Positions 6,186 to 14,382 of a stretch of 64,000 nucleotides of DNA are shown piece by piece. How positions within the stretch are numbered: position 1 is the first letter of the stretch; each line of letters opens with the position of its first letter. A program made the position numbers and the translations under genes. The DNA comes from CAKVLG01 sp045637805 (GTDB lineage Bacteria > Bacillota > Clostridia > Christensenellales > UBA1242). The notes under the pieces are model-generated. The model was not told the origin of the DNA. It saw nothing but the letters and a program-made list of their open reading frames with translations, and made no database searches. The stretch spans positions 73,476 to 137,475 of the forward strand of contig JAZUAE010000014.1 of NCBI GenBank assembly GCA_045637805.1, written 5' to 3'.

Positions 6186-8789
6186 ATGTTAAACGAAAAA
6201 GGTTATAATGCTAAAGCATTTGAAGAAAATATATATAAATTTTGGGAAGACAATAAATATTTTGCTGCTAAGGTAAATGATAAAAAAGAGCCATTTACCA
6301 TTATTATGCCACCCCCAAATGTAACAAGTCAGGCGCATATCGGTCATGCGTTAGATATGACATTGCAAGATATATTAATACGTTATAAAAGAATGCAGGG
6401 AAATGAGGCTCTTTGGCTTCCAGGAGCAGACCATGCTGCCATTGCTACCGAGGTTAAGCTTGTAGAAAAACTCAAAAATGAGGGAAAAACTAAAGAAATG
6501 ATCGGCAGGGAAGCTTTTGATAAAGAGGCTTGGGACTGGTATAATTACTATGGCAATAGAATTATGACTCAATTTAAGCACATGGGGTTTTCTGCAGATT
6601 GGGATAGATATAGATTTACCATGGACGAAAAAAGTACAGATGCTGTTCTTGAGGCGTTTATCAATCTTTATAATAAAGGATTAATTTATAGAGGTATTCG
6701 TCAAACCCATTGGTGTACTAACTGTAAATCGGTTATAAGTGACGATGAAGTTGTTTATTCTGATGAAAAAGGACACATGTATCATATAAGATATCCTTTT
6801 GCAGATGGATCAGGTTATATTATTGTAGCGACAACTAGACCTGAAACTATGTTTGGTGATGAGGCTGTTGCTGTTAATCCTACAGATAAAAGATATACAT
6901 CTATTGTTGGAAAGTTATTAAAACTTCCATTAACTAATAGAACTATTCCTATTATTGCCGATAGTTATGTTGAGAAATCTTTTGGTACCGGTATGGTTAA
7001 AATTACTCCAGCTCATGACCCTAACGATTATGAAGTTGGAAAAAGACACAATTTGAGAGTTTTACAAGCTATTGATAAGAGTGGTAAACTTACAAAGATT
7101 GCTGGTAAATTTGAAGGACTCGGTGTTGTTGAGGCTAGAGAAAAAGTTATAAAAGAGCTTAAAAATCAAGGTCTTATTGAAAAAATAGAAAACTACAATC
7201 ATAGTGTAGGACACTGTGAACGTTGTAAGACAGCTATTGAGCCTATGATTACTGAACAATGGTTTGTAAAAATGAGTGAACTCGTTAAACCAGCTATTGA
7301 GGTCGTTAAAAAAGGTGAAATGAAAATTTACCCTAAACGCTTCGAGAAAAACTATTTCCATTGGCTTGAAAATATTCAGGACTGGTGTATAAGTAGACAG
7401 ATTTGGACTGGTCATAGAATTCCTATTTATTATTGTCAAAAGTGTGGTGAAGTTGTTGCTGGCAAGCAAAACCCAGACAAATGTCCAAAATGTGGTAATA
7501 AATCATTTGAGCAAGATCCTGATGTTCTTGATACATGGTTTAGTTCAGCGCTTTGGCCATTCTCTACACTCGGCTGGCCTCAAAAAACTAAGGAAATGGA
7601 ATATTTCTATCCTACAACAGTGTTAGTTACTGGTTTTGATATTTTGACACAATGGGTAACAAAAATGGTTTATATGGGCTTTGAATGTACTGGAAAAAAA
7701 CCATTTGAAAATGTACTCATTCACGGTCTTGTTCGTGACGAGCATGGTAGAAAAATGAGTAAAAGTCTTGGAAACGGTGTTGATCCATTAGAAATGACAG
7801 AAAAATATGGTGCTGATGCTCTTAGAATTGCATTAGTTAAGGATATGGCTCTTGGTATTGATACAAGATTTAAAACTGTTAAAATGGATAACGCAAGTGG
7901 CTTTATAAATAAGATATGGAACGCAAGTAAATTTGTTGCAATGCATACAAAAGATGTTGAGTTGATTCCGATTAGTGATATAGAGCTTGAAGACAAAGAT
8001 AAATGGATCTTATTTAAGTTAGATAACATGATAAAAACCCTTACAAGAAATATGGATAAGTTTGATGTGGGTATTGCTCTTACAAATATATATAATTTTG
8101 CATGGGAAGATTTCTGTGACTGGTATATAGAGCTTTGCAAAGCATCGATTTTTGCGGGTGGTAAACAAAAACAAAATACTATTAGTGTTTTATCATATAT
8201 TTACGATAAGATACTAAAAATGTTACACCCATTTATTCCTTTTGTAACAGAATATATTTATCAAAGATTACCATTAGCAGAAGGTAAGACTGCAAGTATT
8301 ATGGTTTCAGCTTTCCCAAGTGTAATAAAATCAACAAAATATAAAAATGCTTATACAAACATTGAAAATGTGATTGATGTTGTTAAAAAATTGCGTGCTT
8401 TAAAAACTGAGTCAAATATACCTAGCAGCAAAAAAGCAAATATTGCAGCAACAGGTACACCTGAAATTATAAAAAATAAAGATATTATTGAAAAAACAGT
8501 TTGTGCAAATCTAATCTTTAATGAAAAGGGAACAGGTAAATCTATAATTTGTGAGTTTGGTGAGTTTGCTATTATTGAAGATGAAGTAGATAAAAGCGAA
8601 TTAATAAAAACAATAAATGCAGATATTGATAAAGTTAAGTTTGAAATTGCTAGAAGCGAAAAGATGTTGTCAAATCCTGGCTTTGTTGCAAAAGCGCCAG
8701 CAAGTATGATAGAAAACGAAAAAATAAAACTAGAGAAAAATAAAAATATCTTGCTGACATTAGAAAGTAAACTTAAAGAACTTTTATAA
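6186..8789 (+). CDS. valS: Valyl-tRNA synthetase
   Basis: Charges tRNA-Val with valine (cytoplasm). 867 residues, normal for the family. Signature HIGH at 51-54 (PPPNVTSQAHIGHAL) and KMSKS at 523-527 mark the class I catalytic fold. The editing domain (TTRPETMFGDEAVAVNP) and a zinc-type CQKCG...CPKCG pair are present, as is the C-terminal coiled-coil arm (IDKVKFEIARSEKMLSNPGF). The ribosome site is GAGGTAG. No T-box leader is visible upstream, so regulation by uncharged tRNA is not indicated. A terminator follows. Confidence 0.97.
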   Translation: MLNEKGYNAKAFEENIYKFWEDNKYFAAKVNDKKEPFTIIMPPPNVTSQAHIGHALDMTLQDILIRYKRMQGNEALWLPGADHAAIATEVKLVEKLKNEGKTKEMIGREAFDKEAWDWYNYYGNRIMTQFKHMGFSADWDRYRFTMDEKSTDAVLEAFINLYNKGLIYRGIRQTHWCTNCKSVISDDEVVYSDEKGHMYHIRYPFADGSGYIIVATTRPETMFGDEAVAVNPTDKRYTSIVGKLLKLPLTNRTIPIIADSYVEKSFGTGMVKITPAHDPNDYEVGKRHNLRVLQAIDKSGKLTKIAGKFEGLGVVEAREKVIKELKNQGLIEKIENYNHSVGHCERCKTAIEPMITEQWFVKMSELVKPAIEVVKKGEMKIYPKRFEKNYFHWLENIQDWCISRQIWTGHRIPIYYCQKCGEVVAGKQNPDKCPKCGNKSFEQDPDVLDTWFSSALWPFSTLGWPQKTKEMEYFYPTTVLVTGFDILTQWVTKMVYMGFECTGKKPFENVLIHGLVRDEHGRKMSKSLGNGVDPLEMTEKYGADALRIALVKDMALGIDTRFKTVKMDNASGFINKIWNASKFVAMHTKDVELIPISDIELEDKDKWILFKLDNMIKTLTRNMDKFDVGIALTNIYNFAWEDFCDWYIELCKASIFAGGKQKQNTISVLSYIYDKILKMLHPFIPFVTEYIYQRLPLAEGKTASIMVSAFPSVIKSTKYKNAYTNIENVIDVVKKLRALKTESNIPSSKKANIAATGTPEIIKNKDIIEKTVCANLIFNEKGTGKSIICEFGEFAIIEDEVDKSELIKTINADIDKVKFEIARSEKMLSNPGFVAKAPASMIENEKIKLEKNKNILLTLESKLKELL

Positions 8790-8796
8790 ATGTTTA

Positions 8797-8837
8797 AAAA
8801 GAGAAGAATTTTTCTTCTCTTTTCTTATTTTTTATTC
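8797..8837 (+). terminator. Terminator after valS
   Basis: 12-bp inverted repeat AAAAGAGAAGAA (8797-8808) / TTCTTCTCTTTT (8812-8823), loop TTT, followed by a T-rich run. Confidence 0.8.
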
Positions 8838-8841
8838 GAGT

Positions 8842-8848
8842 TTCGACA
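8842..8848 (-). promoter_or_regulatory. Candidate Spo0A box upstream of spo0A
   Basis: TTCGACA on the plus strand, i.e. TGTCGAA on the minus strand, an exact match to the Spo0A-binding heptamer known from Bacillus. It lies 96 bases before the spo0A start, suggesting autoregulation. Confidence 0.5.
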
Positions 8849-8875
8849 TTTTACTACTTTTTAGGGTATGATTTT

Positions 8876-8907
8876 TTGTCAACTTTCGTTTTTAAATATG
8901 TTATTAT
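8876..8907 (+). promoter_or_regulatory. Likely spo0A promoter
   Basis: Extended -10 TGTTATTAT (8899-8907) with a TTGTCA at 8876-8881. The spacing of 20 is long, so the TGn extension is probably what matters. The start codon is at 8938. Confidence 0.5.
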
Positions 8908-8937
8908 ATCAATCGCTAAGGCAAAAAGGAGAAAATT

Positions 8938-9696
8938 ATGGAAAAACAAAAACGTATTTTGCTTGCAGATGAAGATAGAGAATTTATAAACACTATGAAA
9001 AAGTATCTTATAAAAGAATATGCGGTTGATGATGCTGTGGGTGGTGAAGAAGCTAAAGCTAAGATTGAAAAAAACACTTATGAAATCATTGTAATGGATG
9101 TAATGCTTTCTAAAATTGATGGATATGAATTACTTGAAACTATTAAAGAGAAAGATAATAAACCAAAAGTTATAGTTGCGTCAAATATATATGGCAATAG
9201 CTTTATACAAAAAGCTTTAAACATGGGTGTCAATTATTATATGATTAAGCCTATAACTGCAGAAGTCTTATCTTCAAGGATTAAAGATATACTAAGTGAT
9301 ACATCGGAAGATGTTCCTTTGATGGTTAAAGGTATAGATACTAAAAAGGCTAAACATATTGAAGAAAAAATTACAAACATTTTTATAACAGTAGGTATTC
9401 CTGCACACATTAAGGGATATCACTTCTTGAGAGAGGCTATAAAAATGGCAATCGATAATCCAGATGTTATAAATTCAATTACCAAAAAACTATATCCATC
9501 TATAGCTGATAGATTTTCTACTTCGTCTAGTAAGGTTGAAAGAGCTATTAGACACGCTATTGAAGTGGCTTGGAATAGAGGTAAGATTGAGAATATAAAT
9601 GCGATTTTTGGCATTAAAGTTTATTCAAGTAGTGAAAAGCCAACAAATGGTGAATTTATTGCACTAGTGGCTGATAAGATGTTAATGGAAGGATAA
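8938..9696 (+). CDS. spo0A: Sporulation master regulator Spo0A
   Basis: Two-domain response regulator that, once phosphorylated, starts sporulation. The receiver domain shows the acidic pocket DEDRE (11-15), phospho-acceptor Asp54 (IIVMDVMLSKIDGYELL) and the conserved Lys104-Pro. The C-terminal DNA-binding domain is diagnostic for Spo0A: GIPAHIKGYHFLREAIKMA and SSKVERAIRHAIEVAWNRG, the second being the recognition-helix region. 252 residues, slightly shorter than B. subtilis Spo0A. AAAAGGAGAAA precedes the ATG. A Spo0A-box-like site lies upstream. In most clostridia spo0A follows spoIVB; here it stands alone after valS. Together with spoIIR, spmA/B and the SipL-like gene it indicates a spore former. 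Confidence 0.96.
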   Translation: MEKQKRILLADEDREFINTMKKYLIKEYAVDDAVGGEEAKAKIEKNTYEIIVMDVMLSKIDGYELLETIKEKDNKPKVIVASNIYGNSFIQKALNMGVNYYMIKPITAEVLSSRIKDILSDTSEDVPLMVKGIDTKKAKHIEEKITNIFITVGIPAHIKGYHFLREAIKMAIDNPDVINSITKKLYPSIADRFSTSSSKVERAIRHAIEVAWNRGKIENINAIFGIKVYSSSEKPTNGEFIALVADKMLMEG

Positions 9697-9719
9697 TTTA
9701 AAAAAGTTGTTAAAAATAG

Positions 9720-9746
9720 TTTACAAATAGTATTAAGTGTTATAAT
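9720..9746 (+). promoter_or_regulatory. Promoter of the acidic zinc-ribbon gene
   Basis: TTTACA (9720-9725), 15-bp spacer, TATAAT (9741-9746) preceded by TGT, so an extended -10. The start codon is at 9804. Confidence 0.6.
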
Positions 9747-9803
9747 ATATTGCAAGATAACTGATAAGTAATATGCATATTATAAAGATGAAGGAGATAT
9801 ATT

Positions 9804-10295
9804 ATGCCTAAATACATTAAATGTCCAAGATGTGAACTCAACTATATTTTAGAGACTGAGAAGTTATGTCCTGTTTGTCAGGCAGAATTAAAATTATCAA
9901 AGGATAATAGTCTTTCTGAAGATATGGAACTTTGCCCTATATGTGGACAAAATTTTGTTTCGTATGATCAACCTATGTGTGAAGAATGTGCAAAGAAACG
10001 TAGTCTTGATGACATTGTTGATGAAGATGATGATGGACAAGATTATGAAAGAGAGGCTTCGGACGAATTTAATGACATTGATTCGCCTGCAGATGACGAT
10101 GTTGAAATTGTGCCATTCTCAGCTTTAGATGACGATGATGACGAAGATGATGACGACGAAAATGAAGATTCAGCTGTAGATAGTGCAGATTATGATGATT
10201 TTGAAGACGACTTTGACTATAACATTGATGACTATGATGATGAAGACGACGATGATGACGAAGACGACGAATTTGATGACGATGATGAAGATTAA
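9804..10295 (+). CDS. Zinc-ribbon protein with long Asp/Glu tail
   Basis: 163 residues. The N-terminal ~65 residues carry three or four Cys pairs (CPRCEL, CPVCQA, CPICGQ, CEECAK) that look like two small zinc ribbons. From residue ~72 the protein is almost entirely Asp and Glu, with Asp-rich runs to the end. Such acidic tails mimic nucleic acid or bind basic proteins; I infer a role near RNA polymerase, ribosomes or chromosome proteins but see no proof. Monocistronic: own promoter and a hairpin terminator right after the stop. AAGGAGATATATT precedes the ATG. The Asp codons make a GAT/GAC repeat that produces a long false ORF on the other strand. Confidence 0.8.
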   Translation: MPKYIKCPRCELNYILETEKLCPVCQAELKLSKDNSLSEDMELCPICGQNFVSYDQPMCEECAKKRSLDDIVDEDDDGQDYEREASDEFNDIDSPADDDVEIVPFSALDDDDDEDDDDENEDSAVDSADYDDFEDDFDYNIDDYDDEDDDDDEDDEFDDDDED

Positions 10296-10297
10296 TT

Positions 10298-10323
10298 AAA
10301 TCCACCATGCGGTGGATTTTTTT
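10298..10323 (+). terminator. Terminator after the acidic protein gene
   Basis: AAATCCACC (10298-10306) / GGTGGATTT (10311-10319), loop ATGC, then a T run. Confidence 0.85.
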
Positions 10324-10360
10324 ATTGAATAAAAATTATTTTTATGTAAAGTATCATAAT

Positions 10361-10627
10361 ATGAGAAAAGTTAATTTAGACATTAGTGAGATAATAGAAA
10401 ACATAAAAAGCTTAAAAGGACAAACTGTGAAGATGCACGTAAATAGGGGGAGGAAAAGGATTGAAAAATATACTGGAGTAATAGATCACACATATCCAAG
10501 TATATTTACTGTAAAAATTGACAATCCTAGTGTTCAATCCTATCTTTCATATTCATACAGTGAAGTGCTTTGTGGTGCTGTTAAAATAAAAAAAGATGAA
10601 GCAAAATCTAAAAAATTAGAGCTTTAG
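10361..10627 (+). CDS. veg: Veg-family protein
   Basis: 88 residues matching the Veg family (DUF1021), small Firmicute proteins linked in B. subtilis to biofilm matrix expression. Shared features are the Gly/Arg patch NRGRKRIEKYTGVI, TYPSIFTVKID and SYSYSEVL. The open frame extends to an ATG at 10307, but that codon lies inside the preceding terminator; the ATG at 10361 gives the family-typical N-terminus. No ribosome site precedes it. A possible promoter (TTGAAT 10325-10330, 16 bp, TAAAGT 10347-10352) would put transcription initiation at or next to the start codon, so the message may be leaderless. Confidence 0.85.
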   Translation: MRKVNLDISEIIENIKSLKGQTVKMHVNRGRKRIEKYTGVIDHTYPSIFTVKIDNPSVQSYLSYSYSEVLCGAVKIKKDEAKSKKLEL

Positions 10628-10680
10628 TAATAATCTTTCTCCTCTCTTTATATACTTAAAGAAGAAAAGGAGGATTCTTT

Positions 10681-12138
10681 ATGGCGTTTGAATCAACAAA
10701 GGCAGCAATAAAGCAAAATAAATTAGTTGCAAGTACAAAGGTTGAAGTTTTAAAAGAACTGGATATGGAATTTAAAGTAGATAAAATCTTATCAACAAAT
10801 TATGTTTCAAGGGTTTTATCTAAAGAATTACAGGAAGGAAAACTTTTTATTACTGGAAAAACAAAGGTTGATGTCATTGCTATGGAAAATGGCGAAATAA
10901 AGTTTACAATGCAAGATGTAGAATGGAGTAAAAGTGTTGATTTAACGATGCTTGGAGATCCTATTGTAAAGATTTGCAATACTGTTGTAACTTTTGAATT
11001 GTTTGAAAGACCTATTGTTAAAATTGATTTAGATATTGATATAAAGAGTGAAATTTTAGATATAATTCCTAGTATTAAAGTGGACAACCCTGAAATAATG
11101 CTAAAACAGCAAGAAAGCAATGTTGTTAGTGTTGTTGGAAATGTTTCAAATTCTTTTACTTTATCTCAAGAGTTTGAAGAAAATGAATCTTTTGAAATAT
11201 TTGCAAAAAGAGCACGTATTGATCGCATAAATGTAACCTGTGGCGTTGATGCCTATATTATAGAAGGTAAGGCGGAGGTTGTATTATGTGTAAAAAATGG
11301 TGAAAAAATTAACGAAGTGAAAAAGGAAATGGAATTTAGACAGGAAATGCCATTCCCAGGACTTCTTCCAACACATAAAATATTTAATAATATGAGCGTG
11401 GCTACATTGATGACAACAGTTACAATCTCAGAAGAAAAAACAATTTTACTAATAGCAATGGATATTGATGATATTGCTTTTGCTACAACTGATATGGATA
11501 TTGTTACGTTATCAGATGCTTATTCTGTAAATAATATGATAACACTAAGCGAAGAGTGTTTAAATGTTATAAACAAAATGGATACACTTAAATTGAGCAA
11601 ACAATTTACCTGCAATATCGACCTTGGTGATAAGTTGGCAGAAGAAATTTTAGCTGTTAATAGTATTGTGTTGAGCAATATGCAAATTCAAGGTAATAGC
11701 GTGCTAGGTGATTTGTCTTTATCTGTGATATACAAAGATATTGAGGGAAAAATTGAAGTTGTAAACAAGTTAGAAAAAGTAAGCATTGATGGTGAAGACT
11801 TGGAAAATGCAGATTTATTAAACAGTGATATAGTTTTAAACTCAAGTAAAGTTAAGTTTGGAAAAGAAATCGAAATGAACTTTTTAGTAACGGCAAATGT
11901 GGTTTTAAAGAAAGTTTCTTATCTTGTATATATAACCGAGATTGAGACTAGTGAGGCATATAGTGAAGAAAAATCTCCTATTCAGGTTTATATTGTGCGT
12001 GAGGGTGAGGATTTATTTGATGTAGGAAAAGCATTAAGAGTAGATGTAGAACAAATTAAAAATCAAAACGAAGACGTAGACAATTTGAGTGTAGGGCAAA
12101 AGATTTTTGTATATAATAAACTCGAAGCAAATATTTAA
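10681..12138 (+). CDS. sipL: SPOCS/LysM protein, SipL-like spore coat morphogen
   Basis: 485 residues. The C-terminal ~45 residues are a LysM domain (YIVREGEDLFDVGKALRVDVEQI...NLSVGQKIFVYN). The preceding ~400 residues have repeated beta-rich SPOCS (DUF3794) segments, for example near 30-110, 180-260 and 320-410. C. difficile SipL has this architecture and binds SpoIVA to attach the coat to the forespore (known). A strong AAGGAGG precedes the ATG. Location beside spoIIR fits sporulation. I infer the coat role from architecture; other clostridial SPOCS/LysM proteins of unknown role exist. Confidence 0.82.
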   Translation: MAFESTKAAIKQNKLVASTKVEVLKELDMEFKVDKILSTNYVSRVLSKELQEGKLFITGKTKVDVIAMENGEIKFTMQDVEWSKSVDLTMLGDPIVKICNTVVTFELFERPIVKIDLDIDIKSEILDIIPSIKVDNPEIMLKQQESNVVSVVGNVSNSFTLSQEFEENESFEIFAKRARIDRINVTCGVDAYIIEGKAEVVLCVKNGEKINEVKKEMEFRQEMPFPGLLPTHKIFNNMSVATLMTTVTISEEKTILLIAMDIDDIAFATTDMDIVTLSDAYSVNNMITLSEECLNVINKMDTLKLSKQFTCNIDLGDKLAEEILAVNSIVLSNMQIQGNSVLGDLSLSVIYKDIEGKIEVVNKLEKVSIDGEDLENADLLNSDIVLNSSKVKFGKEIEMNFLVTANVVLKKVSYLVYITEIETSEAYSEEKSPIQVYIVREGEDLFDVGKALRVDVEQIKNQNEDVDNLSVGQKIFVYNKLEANI

Positions 12139-12159
12139 CAAATAAAAACGCCATAAAGC

Positions 12160-12190
12160 GAGCGAAACATCTTTGTTTCGCTCTTATTTT
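12160..12190 (+). terminator. Terminator after the SipL-like gene
   Basis: GAGCGAAACA (12160-12169) / TGTTTCGCTC (12174-12183), loop TCTT, then TTATTTTTAT. Confidence 0.85.
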
Positions 12191-12239
12191 TATATTAGAT
12201 AAAATTAGATGGACAAATATTTATTTGTAGGAGAAAAAT

Positions 12240-12776
12240 ATGAAAAATTTTATTAGTGTGTTTTTGATATTAATTGTTTTGGGATTTGGAATATATGTAT
12301 TTCAAGGTGGTTTTTCGCAAGAATCAAATGATAATTATTTAAGGTTGCATATAAGAGCGAATAGTAATAGTGAATTTGATCAATCTATAAAATATAAGGT
12401 AAAGGGGGCGATTGTAAATTTTTTGACGGATAAAGTGGCTGCTGCAAGCTCGAAACAAGATGTAGTGCAAATAATTAATAATAATTTATCTAATATTGAA
12501 CAAGTCGCAGATGAGACTTTGGCAAATAATGGTGTAAATTATAAAAGTTCGGCATCTATCAATAACGAATTTTTTCCGTCTAGATCTTATGAAGATTTGG
12601 TTTTAAAAGAGGGGTATTATGATGCGTTAATTATAAACCTAGGTGCTGGAGTTGGAGATAACTGGTGGTGCGTTGTTTATCCTCCATTATGTTTTGTAGG
12701 TGCGACACCAAATGGAACAAACAATATTAGGTATAAATCAATTTTTAAGACATTATTTGACAATATTCTACAATAA
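12240..12776 (+). CDS. spoIIR: Stage II sporulation protein R
   Basis: Forespore signal that crosses into the intermembrane space and activates SpoIIGA, which processes pro-sigma-E in the mother cell. 178 residues: an N-terminal signal/anchor helix (5-24), then the family motifs LRLHIRANSNSEFDQSIKYKVK, FPSRSYEDLVLKEGYYDALII and GVGDNWWCVVYPPLCFV. B. subtilis SpoIIR is ~224 residues, so the poorly conserved C-terminal tail is short here; the core is complete. GTAGGAGAAAAAT precedes the ATG. In sporulating bacteria its transcription depends on sigma-F; I did not find a clear sigma-F promoter. Confidence 0.93.
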   Translation: MKNFISVFLILIVLGFGIYVFQGGFSQESNDNYLRLHIRANSNSEFDQSIKYKVKGAIVNFLTDKVAAASSKQDVVQIINNNLSNIEQVADETLANNGVNYKSSASINNEFFPSRSYEDLVLKEGYYDALIINLGAGVGDNWWCVVYPPLCFVGATPNGTNNIRYKSIFKTLFDNILQ

Positions 12777-12788
12777 TCGAAAAAGTAA

Positions 12789-12817
12789 TTTACAAATCAA
12801 CAAAAATTTGCTAATAT
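12789..12817 (+). promoter_or_regulatory. Promoter of the Rho-N-domain gene
   Basis: TTTACA (12789-12794), 17-bp spacer, TAATAT (12812-12817); start codon at 12834. Confidence 0.65.
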
Positions 12818-12833
12818 ATTGACGAGGAAAAAT

Positions 12834-13394
12834 ATGGAGAATTACGAACCAGAGGTTTATACAAGAGATGGTCTAACAGCCCTTAGTATATATGAGCTAC
12901 GCGAACTAGCTCGTAGTTTGGGTGTAGTTTCTCCAACTTCTAAAGATAAACAAGTAATAGTAGAAGAGATTCTTGAAATTGTGTATGGCGAAAATTATGA
13001 CAGCTTAGAGAATTTTACAAAAGGTAGACCAAATAAACATAGAAGGGAAACCGACTGGGTTGAAATTCTTAAGTATAATAATGGTTTCGATGAGGTTTTT
13101 TACGGAAAATTAGATAGAAATTTTGCTGGTGCTCATTCTTTTGTGGCAAGTAGCGGTAGCGAGTATGTAAACGATGCCGAGATGCAAACTTCGGGCGAAG
13201 ATGAAGGTGTGGTTTTTAATGAGAATTATCAGTATGTAGTTAGATCTTTTAAAAGCTCAGGATTTAATAAAGCATTGAAACTCCCATTCGATTTCGTAGA
13301 AAAACACAATTTAAGTCCTGGAGATGTTGTGCAATACAACTATGATGGGGACAAAATAGTTAAAATAAATAATGTTGAAAAAATTAGAAAATAA
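12834..13394 (+). CDS. Rho N-terminal-domain protein, unknown role
   Basis: 186 residues. Residues ~12-50 (LSIYELRELARSLGVVSPTSKDKQVIVEEIL) form the helix-extended-helix fold of the Rho N-terminal/SAP-like domain that contacts nucleic acid. A basic stretch follows (KGRPNKHRRETDWVE). The C-terminal ~50 residues (LKLPFDFVEKHNLSPGDVVQYNYDGDKIVKI) look like a small beta-barrel of SpoVT/AbrB type. No ATPase domain is present, so it is not Rho itself. The upstream in-frame TTG at 12819 lacks a ribosome site; ATG at 12834 has GAGGAAAAAT. Flanked by its own promoter and terminator. Possibly an RNA or DNA binding regulator. Confidence 0.75.
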   Translation: MENYEPEVYTRDGLTALSIYELRELARSLGVVSPTSKDKQVIVEEILEIVYGENYDSLENFTKGRPNKHRRETDWVEILKYNNGFDEVFYGKLDRNFAGAHSFVASSGSEYVNDAEMQTSGEDEGVVFNENYQYVVRSFKSSGFNKALKLPFDFVEKHNLSPGDVVQYNYDGDKIVKINNVEKIRK

Positions 13395-13421
13395 AAAACC
13401 ATTGATTATCAATGGTTTTTT
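13393..13421. terminator. Bidirectional terminator
   Basis: AACCATTGA (13397-13405) / TCAATGGTT (13409-13417), flanked by A and T runs; it can serve both the Rho-N gene and the convergent minus-strand gene ending at 13425. Confidence 0.8.
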
Positions 13422-13424
13422 TAA

Positions 13425-13685
13425 TTATAAAGATGCATTTTCGATTATAAGTTTGTCAAAAGACACGTTTTCCACAAAATCTCTTGGAAGGAATGTTACG
13501 GTATTAAAGTTGATTAAATTTTGTACATGAGTTTTTAATATAACCGGTGTCCCTATATCAAGAGTATGACAAATTTGTTGCATGTGTAAATGGAAAGTTT
13601 CTGGCAAAAATTTGTCAATACTTTCATATATATAACTTTTATCTATTTTTTGATTTACGATTGTCTTTGCCCATAATCTAATCAT
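13425..13685 (-). CDS. Small conserved clostridial-type protein, unknown function
   Basis: 86 residues (MIRLWAKTIVNQKIDKSY...). The ORF runs further upstream to 13760, but the start at 13685 is supported by GGAG seven bases before it, and the upstream extension overlaps the greA promoter. The sequence has PVILKTHVQNLINFN and FLPRDFVENVSFDKLII; I recall similar ~85-90 residue uncharacterised proteins in clostridia, but no function is known to me. No signal peptide, membrane helix or metal motif. It is divergent from greA, with the two 5' ends only ~140 bases apart. Confidence 0.65.
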   Translation of the reverse strand: MIRLWAKTIVNQKIDKSYIYESIDKFLPETFHLHMQQICHTLDIGTPVILKTHVQNLINFNTVTFLPRDFVENVSFDKLIIENASL

Positions 13686-13753
13686 ATAATAACTCCAACA
13701 AGGGTAGTGTAACAAAAAGATAAAAAATATGCAAGAGAAAAACAAACTTTCAC

Positions 13754-13782
13754 TTGACAATTAAATAAAATCAAAATATAAT
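13754..13782 (+). promoter_or_regulatory. Consensus SigA promoter of greA
   Basis: TTGACA (13754-13759), 17-bp spacer, TATAAT (13777-13782): a perfect consensus, fitting a highly expressed housekeeping gene. Start codon at 13825. Confidence 0.9.
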
Positions 13783-13824
13783 ACGCATCATAACAAGCAA
13801 AAATTATTTGCGGAGGACATAAAA

Positions 13825-14292
13825 ATGGCAGATATTTATATTACAACAGATGGTGTAAAAGAGAAAGAAGCAAGACTTAGATATTTAAAAAGCGAAAAAA
13901 GACCAGAAGTACTTGAAAGATTAAAAACTGCACGTGAATTTGGTGATTTAAGTGAAAATTCAGAATATGATGCTGCTAGAAATGAGCAGGGTCAAGTTGA
14001 AACTGAGATACAATTAATTGAAGATACATTACGCTTAGCAAAAGTTATCGATCCTAGCAAGGTAAGCAAAGATGTCGCAGGCATAGGTACTATTGTTAAA
14101 TTGTATGATGAAGAATGGGACGAAGAAGTTGAGTATAAAATAGTTGGAACAATAGAAAGTGATCCAGATAGAGGATATATATCAAATGAGTCACCTATAG
14201 GCAAAAGTTTAATAGGTAAAAAAGTTGGTGATATTGTCACAATTGCAACCCCAGGTGGCGATAGTGTACTCAAAGTTTTATCTATTAATTAA
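13825..14292 (+). CDS. greA: Transcript cleavage factor GreA
   Basis: Rescues backtracked RNA polymerase by promoting cleavage of the RNA 3' end in the active site. 155 residues, family length. The N-terminal coiled coil carries the catalytic acidic tip Asp41/Glu44 (FGDLSENSEYDAARNEQ). The C-terminal FKBP-like domain ends with SPIGKSLIGKKVGDIVTI, the usual polymerase-binding part. GCGGAGGAC precedes the ATG. A consensus promoter lies upstream and a terminator downstream. Confidence 0.96.
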   Translation: MADIYITTDGVKEKEARLRYLKSEKRPEVLERLKTAREFGDLSENSEYDAARNEQGQVETEIQLIEDTLRLAKVIDPSKVSKDVAGIGTIVKLYDEEWDEEVEYKIVGTIESDPDRGYISNESPIGKSLIGKKVGDIVTIATPGGDSVLKVLSIN

Positions 14293-14293
14293 T

Positions 14294-14328
14294 AAGGTTA
14301 AAACGGTTAGGTTTTAACCTTTCTTTTT
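14294..14328 (+). terminator. Terminator after greA
   Basis: AAGGTTAAAAC (14294-14304) / GTTTTAACCTT (14311-14321), loop GGTTAG, then TCTTTTT. Confidence 0.85.
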
Positions 14329-14346
14329 GCGTAATAAATGTTTTAA

Positions 14347-14376
14347 TTGACAATTAATACTAATGTTTGATACTAT
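14347..14376 (+). promoter_or_regulatory. Promoter placed directly before holB (leaderless arrangement)
   Basis: TTGACA (14347-14352), 18-bp spacer, TACTAT (14371-14376). The holB ATG follows six bases later at 14383, where transcription should begin, and there is no ribosome site between. Confidence 0.65.
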
Positions 14377-14382
14377 AAAATT

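Noticed and set aside
10069..10308. Minus-strand open frame rich in His/Arg opposite the acidic protein
   Set aside because: It is the shadow of the GAT/GAC/GAA codon repeat, has no ribosome site and overlaps a clear gene and its terminator.
13686..13760. N-terminal extension of the small minus-strand gene
   Set aside because: It overlaps the greA promoter, has no ribosome site, and the downstream ATG has GGAG at proper spacing.
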